A stretch of DNA of 40,846 nt from Candidatus Syntrophosphaera thermopropionivorans (lineage in GTDB: Bacteria; Cloacimonadota; Cloacimonadia; Cloacimonadales; Cloacimonadaceae): positions 1 to 40,846 of the forward strand of contig NZ_SMOG01000012.1 of the NCBI RefSeq assembly GCF_004353895.1, in the 5' to 3' direction. A program made the translations under genes and the position numbers. Under the pieces are notes generated by a model, which was not told where the DNA came from, did no database searches, and saw nothing but the letters and a program-made list of their open reading frames with translations. Shown piece by piece: positions 37,494 to 40,846 of this stretch. The number at the start of each line of letters is the position of its first letter. Positions within the stretch are counted from its first letter, which is position 1.

Positions 37494-38927
37494 ATGCAGG
37501 TCAATCTCGCTGGCTATAATATTGATAGCTCTTTAATTCGTAAACTACAAACTGAGAGTGCAACACCAGAAGTAATCTCTGCTGCTTATGCACGAATCTC
37601 GCGTAGTGAAAAATCCATTGCTGAACTTCGGGAACAGGCACTAAAAGAGCTGGAGAAAGCTCGGCGCTCCAATCAAAAAATTATCTTTGAACTTGGTCAT
37701 TCTTCCGTTGCTGAACATTCTGTGTTTAACTTTGACCTGATTGGCATTTCTCGTCTTGTAACTGAATTAGTGGAAATTATCCGATTTGCTTCCTTTACCG
37801 AAAAGTCCCAGCGTTATGTAGCTTTTTCTGACGACTTTGTTATCCCTGAAGAACTGGAAAAACCAACACTGAAACCTCTTCGTGAAGAATATATCCACAT
37901 TATGCAAGCTCTTTTTAACGAATATAAAGAAAGCCTTAAAGCTATACAGGAATATTATAAAAAGGTTCAACCTCAGTTAAAGAAGTCTGAAATTGAAGGC
38001 AAAGCTAAAGAAGATGCTCGTTATATCTTACCTCTTGCTACCAAAACTCAATTGGGAATGACTATCAATGCCCGCAGTCTGGAAAATTTATTAAGGAGGT
38101 TGATTACTTCTCCTTTAGCGGAAGCTCACGAACTGTATAACCTTCTGTTGAAATCAGTAAAAGAATTATGTCCCTCTCTTATTCGCTATATTGAAAAAGA
38201 AGATTTTAAAGGCACTTTTGATGTGGCAAAGATTAAAACTGATATTATTGAAAATTCATTTGATAAATCCCCAGTTAAAATACTTGAATTTTCTGTAGAT
38301 GCTGATGATAAAATCTTAGCTGCACTCCTATTTGAGCAATGTTCCAATTCTTTTTCTTCCTGTCTGGAAACTATAACTAAACTGGATGAAACTAAGAAAA
38401 AAGAGTTATGGGCAGAGATTTTTGAGCATATCCAGCCTTGGAGCAAAATGCCTCGTGCTTTTGAACTGGTAGATTGTAGCTTTGAACTTGCTATGTCTGA
38501 ATGTTGTTGGTCTCAATTTAAAAGGCATAGGGTGGCGACTCTTCTTAAACAAAAAGCCTACTCTCTAAATAATTATATCTTTCCTCCGATTATCTATACT
38601 CTGAAACGAGAAGATAAATGGTTAAAGCTTTTAGAGGAAACGAATCTTTTAAAACAAAAACTGACAGCAGTCTCTCCTGAGCTGGTTCATTATGCTCGTC
38701 TGAATGCTGAACAAGTGCGAGTTCTGGTAAAAATGAATCTTCGTGAAATCTATCATTTTATCCGACTGCGTGCTGATATAAATGCTCAATGGGAAATCCG
38801 TAATCTTGCTTGTAGTTTTGCTGAATATATTCATCCTTTAGCTCCTTTTGCCACCTCTTATCTATGCGGGAAAAGTGAACTGGACAGCTTAGTTCAATCC
38901 ACGGGAAAGGGATTGACAAAAACCTGA
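37494..38927 (+). CDS. thyX: Tandem-module flavin-dependent thymidylate synthase (ThyX)
   Basis: 477 aa, about twice the usual 220-250. Module 1 (1-240) has ELGHSSVAEH (66-75), SQRY (105-108) and NARSL (192-196), but lacks the RHR of the RHRxxS motif (EIIRFASF instead) and the AQWEIR block. Module 2 (255-477) has R344-H345-R346, RLR (424-426) and AQWEIR (431-436), but no SxR. The two halves therefore hold complementary parts of the ThyX active site. Known ThyX works as a homotetramer with sites between subunits, so this looks like a fused pseudo-dimer. It should make dTMP using FAD, NADPH and methylene-THF. I have not verified which residues remain catalytic. Confidence 0.85.
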   Translation: MQVNLAGYNIDSSLIRKLQTESATPEVISAAYARISRSEKSIAELREQALKELEKARRSNQKIIFELGHSSVAEHSVFNFDLIGISRLVTELVEIIRFASFTEKSQRYVAFSDDFVIPEELEKPTLKPLREEYIHIMQALFNEYKESLKAIQEYYKKVQPQLKKSEIEGKAKEDARYILPLATKTQLGMTINARSLENLLRRLITSPLAEAHELYNLLLKSVKELCPSLIRYIEKEDFKGTFDVAKIKTDIIENSFDKSPVKILEFSVDADDKILAALLFEQCSNSFSSCLETITKLDETKKKELWAEIFEHIQPWSKMPRAFELVDCSFELAMSECCWSQFKRHRVATLLKQKAYSLNNYIFPPIIYTLKREDKWLKLLEETNLLKQKLTAVSPELVHYARLNAEQVRVLVKMNLREIYHFIRLRADINAQWEIRNLACSFAEYIHPLAPFATSYLCGKSELDSLVQSTGKGLTKT

Positions 38928-38941
38928 TTAAATTAATCTAT
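38913..38941 (+). promoter_or_regulatory. Candidate promoter for tRNA-Arg
   Basis: TTGACA at 38913-38918 inside the end of thyX, then 17 bp to ATCTAT (38936-38941). The -10 is poor, but the -35 is perfect and the tRNA begins 17 nt after the -10. TAATCT (38934-38939, spacer 15) is the alternative -10. Confidence 0.4.
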
Positions 38942-38957
38942 GGGTCTACTATCCTGC

Positions 38958-39034
38958 GTCCCTGTAGCTCAGCTGGATAGAGTGGCACCCTCCGAAGGTG
39001 AAGGTCAGGCGTTCGAATCGCCTCAGGGACGCCA
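38958..39034 (+). tRNA. tRNA-Arg (anticodon CCG)
   Basis: 77 nt cloverleaf. Acceptor GTCCCTG pairs with CAGGGAC, discriminator G, and CCA is encoded. D-arm GCTC...GAGT; anticodon loop CTCCGAA gives CCG (reads CGG); T-arm AGGCG-TTCGAAT-CGCCT. The anticodon stem has one mismatch at its base (G-A). It lies 30 nt after thyX and 11 nt before the ABC-F gene. Confidence 0.9.
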
Positions 39035-39045
39035 TATAACCATTT

Positions 39046-40815
39046 ATGCCCTCTGAAGTTATTCTCACCGTAGAAAATCTTTCCCTCCAGCTGGGAAGTA
39101 AAGTCATATTTGCTGAACTAAATCTCGGAGTGCATAATGGTGATAAAATTGGGATTGTGGGGATAAATGGTTCCGGAAAATCAACTCTTCTAAGATTACT
39201 GGCGGGGAATCTTGAACCTACTACAGGAACGATTGTTAAAAGAAGAGACTTAACTCTCGGATGGCTTCCCCAGAATGAACCCTTACCTGCGGAAGAGACC
39301 ATCCTTCAATATGTTTTAAATCAGAATTTATCCAGAACCTCTGTTCCTGAAGAACATCGCTATAAGGCTATGCTTTCCTTACTTAACCTCTCCGATTGGA
39401 ATAAACCTCTTAATCTACTTTCCGGTGGAGAAAGAAGAAAAGCAGGTCTGGCTAAAGTTTTAGCTCGTGAACCAGATCTCATCTTACTGGATGAACCAAC
39501 CAATCATCTTGACCTGGATACGATTGAATGGCTTCAAGATTATCTCACTAAATCCAGAAAGACACTTCTCTTTGTTTCCCATGACCGCTATTTTCTGGAT
39601 GCAGTCTCCAATCGCATTCTGGAAATAGAACACAGCCATTGCTACATTACCGAAGGGAATTATACAGATTATGTGGAACAAAAACTTATCCGTCTAACCG
39701 ACCAAAAGAGAAAAGAAATCCGGCGTCAAGCACAGCTAAAGAAAGAACTTGATTGGTTAAAAAGAGGTGCTAAAGCTCGGACCTCAAAACCTAAAGACCA
39801 TATCAATAGAGTGCAAAAACTCATCTCCCAATCCTATCTCATTTCAAAGCCAGAACTCAAAATCTCTTTTCTTATGGAGCGTCAGGGGAAAACTATCCTG
39901 GAACTCCACAATATCAGTAAAAGCTTTGAAGGAAAACTATTATTCCAAAACTTGGAGCATATCTTTCAAGCAGGTGAAAAAATCGGTATTATTGGACCCA
40001 ATGGCTGTGGAAAAACTACTCTTCTAAAGATTATAGCAGGTGAGATAAAGCCCGATACAGGAACAGTCAAAGTAGGAGTTAATACTCGGTTTTCCTTTTT
40101 CAGTCAGGAAGTAGAAAACTACAATCCAGATCTTTCCGTCTTTGAATATCTGACTCAATATTCTGAGGTTATTCAGACTCAGTCAGGATTGAAATTGACC
40201 GCTAAAGAGATGCTAAAACGCTTTCTCTTTGATGATAAGATGCAACAACAAAAACTTGCTTCTCTTTCTGGAGGAGAACTGCGTCGCCTCTTTCTTCTGA
40301 AATCACTTATGTTTGGTGCAAATTTTATTATCCTGGATGAACCTACCAATGACCTGGATATTCAAACCCTGGAAATACTGGAAGATTATCTGGATGATTT
40401 TAAGGGATGTCTGCTGGTTGTTTCTCATGACCGTTTCTTTCTTGACCGATGTGTGGAACAACTTTTTGTCTTTGAAAAAGATGGAATAAGGAAGTTCCCT
40501 GGTAGTTATTCGGACTACTTATTGGTTCGTAATTATCAAAAGGAAGAAAAAGAAAATAAAAAACCTACTTTTAATATTGCTTCTAAATCTCAGCGTCAAT
40601 CCAGGGGTATAAGCTATAAAGAACAGCGAGAATTGGAATTACTTACCCAAGAGATAGAAAACCTGGAGACTCAGATTAAAAATCTGGAAGATTCCCTTAA
40701 CTCTACTCCTACTCTTACTCATCTTGATTACCTTCGTATAAGTGAAGAACTGGAAAGCTTGAATATGCTCTATCAACAAAAACTCCAGCGCTGGTTTGAT
40801 TTATCGGAAAAATGA
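39046..40815 (+). CDS. uup: ABC-F ATPase, Uup type
   Basis: 589 aa with two ABC modules and no membrane segments. Module 1: GINGSGKSTLL, LSGGERRKAGLA, LILLDEPTNHLD. Module 2: GPNGCGKTTLL, LSGGELRRLFLL, FIILDEPTNDLD. The segment between (ELDWLKRGAKARTSKPK) and the C-terminal coiled coil (about 525-589) are typical of Uup. Uup-type ABC-F proteins act on ribosomes and affect transposon precise excision in E. coli. It follows the tRNA and ends 15 nt before a hairpin repeat. Confidence 0.93.
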   Translation: MPSEVILTVENLSLQLGSKVIFAELNLGVHNGDKIGIVGINGSGKSTLLRLLAGNLEPTTGTIVKRRDLTLGWLPQNEPLPAEETILQYVLNQNLSRTSVPEEHRYKAMLSLLNLSDWNKPLNLLSGGERRKAGLAKVLAREPDLILLDEPTNHLDLDTIEWLQDYLTKSRKTLLFVSHDRYFLDAVSNRILEIEHSHCYITEGNYTDYVEQKLIRLTDQKRKEIRRQAQLKKELDWLKRGAKARTSKPKDHINRVQKLISQSYLISKPELKISFLMERQGKTILELHNISKSFEGKLLFQNLEHIFQAGEKIGIIGPNGCGKTTLLKIIAGEIKPDTGTVKVGVNTRFSFFSQEVENYNPDLSVFEYLTQYSEVIQTQSGLKLTAKEMLKRFLFDDKMQQQKLASLSGGELRRLFLLKSLMFGANFIILDEPTNDLDIQTLEILEDYLDDFKGCLLVVSHDRFFLDRCVEQLFVFEKDGIRKFPGSYSDYLLVRNYQKEEKENKKPTFNIASKSQRQSRGISYKEQRELELLTQEIENLETQIKNLEDSLNSTPTLTHLDYLRISEELESLNMLYQQKLQRWFDLSEK

Positions 40816-40828
40816 GAAGGGTGGGGGT

Positions 40829-40846
40829 GTGAGACGTCCTCGTCTC
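40829..40846 (-). repeat. Hairpin module B, inverted copy at window end
   Basis: GTGAGACG-TCCT-CGTCTC (40829-40846) is the reverse complement of a module B with loop AGGA. On the minus strand it continues CACACCCCC, as after copy B1. The window ends within the stem. Confidence 0.6.

Noticed and set aside
38956-39032. tRNA placed two bases earlier with acceptor GCGTCCC
   Set aside because: That register leaves no discriminator-CCA; the GTCCCTG/CAGGGAC register fits the T-arm directly and ends G-CCA.
38949-39302. Minus-strand 117-codon frame over the tRNA and ABC-F start
   Set aside because: It runs antisense through a tRNA and the Walker A region of uup; no homology or ribosome site.

Overview
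The window is a dense, AT-rich bacterial chromosome segment. Almost all genes lie on the + strand in long operons with 1-17 nt overlaps. Several traits fit the Cloacimonadota (Candidatus Cloacimonas) or a nearby FCB-group lineage: a secreted protein with a C-terminal FlgD/type-A sorting-like domain, an AAA ATPase with an NEGD Walker B, a two-module ThyX, a Gx-transporter gene, and hairpin-rich intergenic repeats. The lineage is inferred from family flavour only; there is no rRNA here.

Layout: (1) 1-1479: the tail of an unidentified acidic protein and a PAP2 phosphatase. (2) 1547-3415, minus: a lone AAA+ ATPase. (3) 3684-15849: a long expression operon, promoter + leader hairpin, then rimP-nusA-rnpM-ylxQ-infB-rbfA-nrnA-truB-ribF, followed by a secreted protein, a YhaM-like exoribonuclease and a YycJ-like MBL hydrolase. 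(4) 16447-20953: gyrB-gyrA, ending in a terminator that appears to lie inside the start of a lipoprotein gene. (5) 21570-22782: 1.2 kb without genes. It holds a 626-bp fold-back element with paired arms and an internal array of dyads, then a cluster of short hairpin modules. (6) 24458-22783, minus: a four-gene thiol/redox operon (glutaredoxin, MarR regulator, OsmC protein, thioredoxin-like lipoprotein). (7) 24634-38927: radA, pgpH, ybeY, CBS/CorC protein, VanZ protein, Mla-like ABC ATPase, Gx transporter, class A PBP, GlmU-like protein, ricT, rlmN, deoC and thyX. (8) tRNA-Arg(CCG) and an Uup-type ABC-F ATPase. The last bases begin another copy of the hairpin repeat, in the opposite orientation.

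Functionally this is mainly core machinery: translation initiation, ribosome and RNA maturation, RNA decay, supercoiling, c-di-AMP turnover, wall synthesis and dTMP synthesis. The least explained parts are the 21659-22284 fold-back element, the hairpin modules at 22298-22708 (with one copy at the window end), the split-motif tandem ThyX, the gyrA/lipoprotein overlap containing a terminator, and the secreted protein with a cysteine-free thioredoxin-like region embedded in the expression operon.
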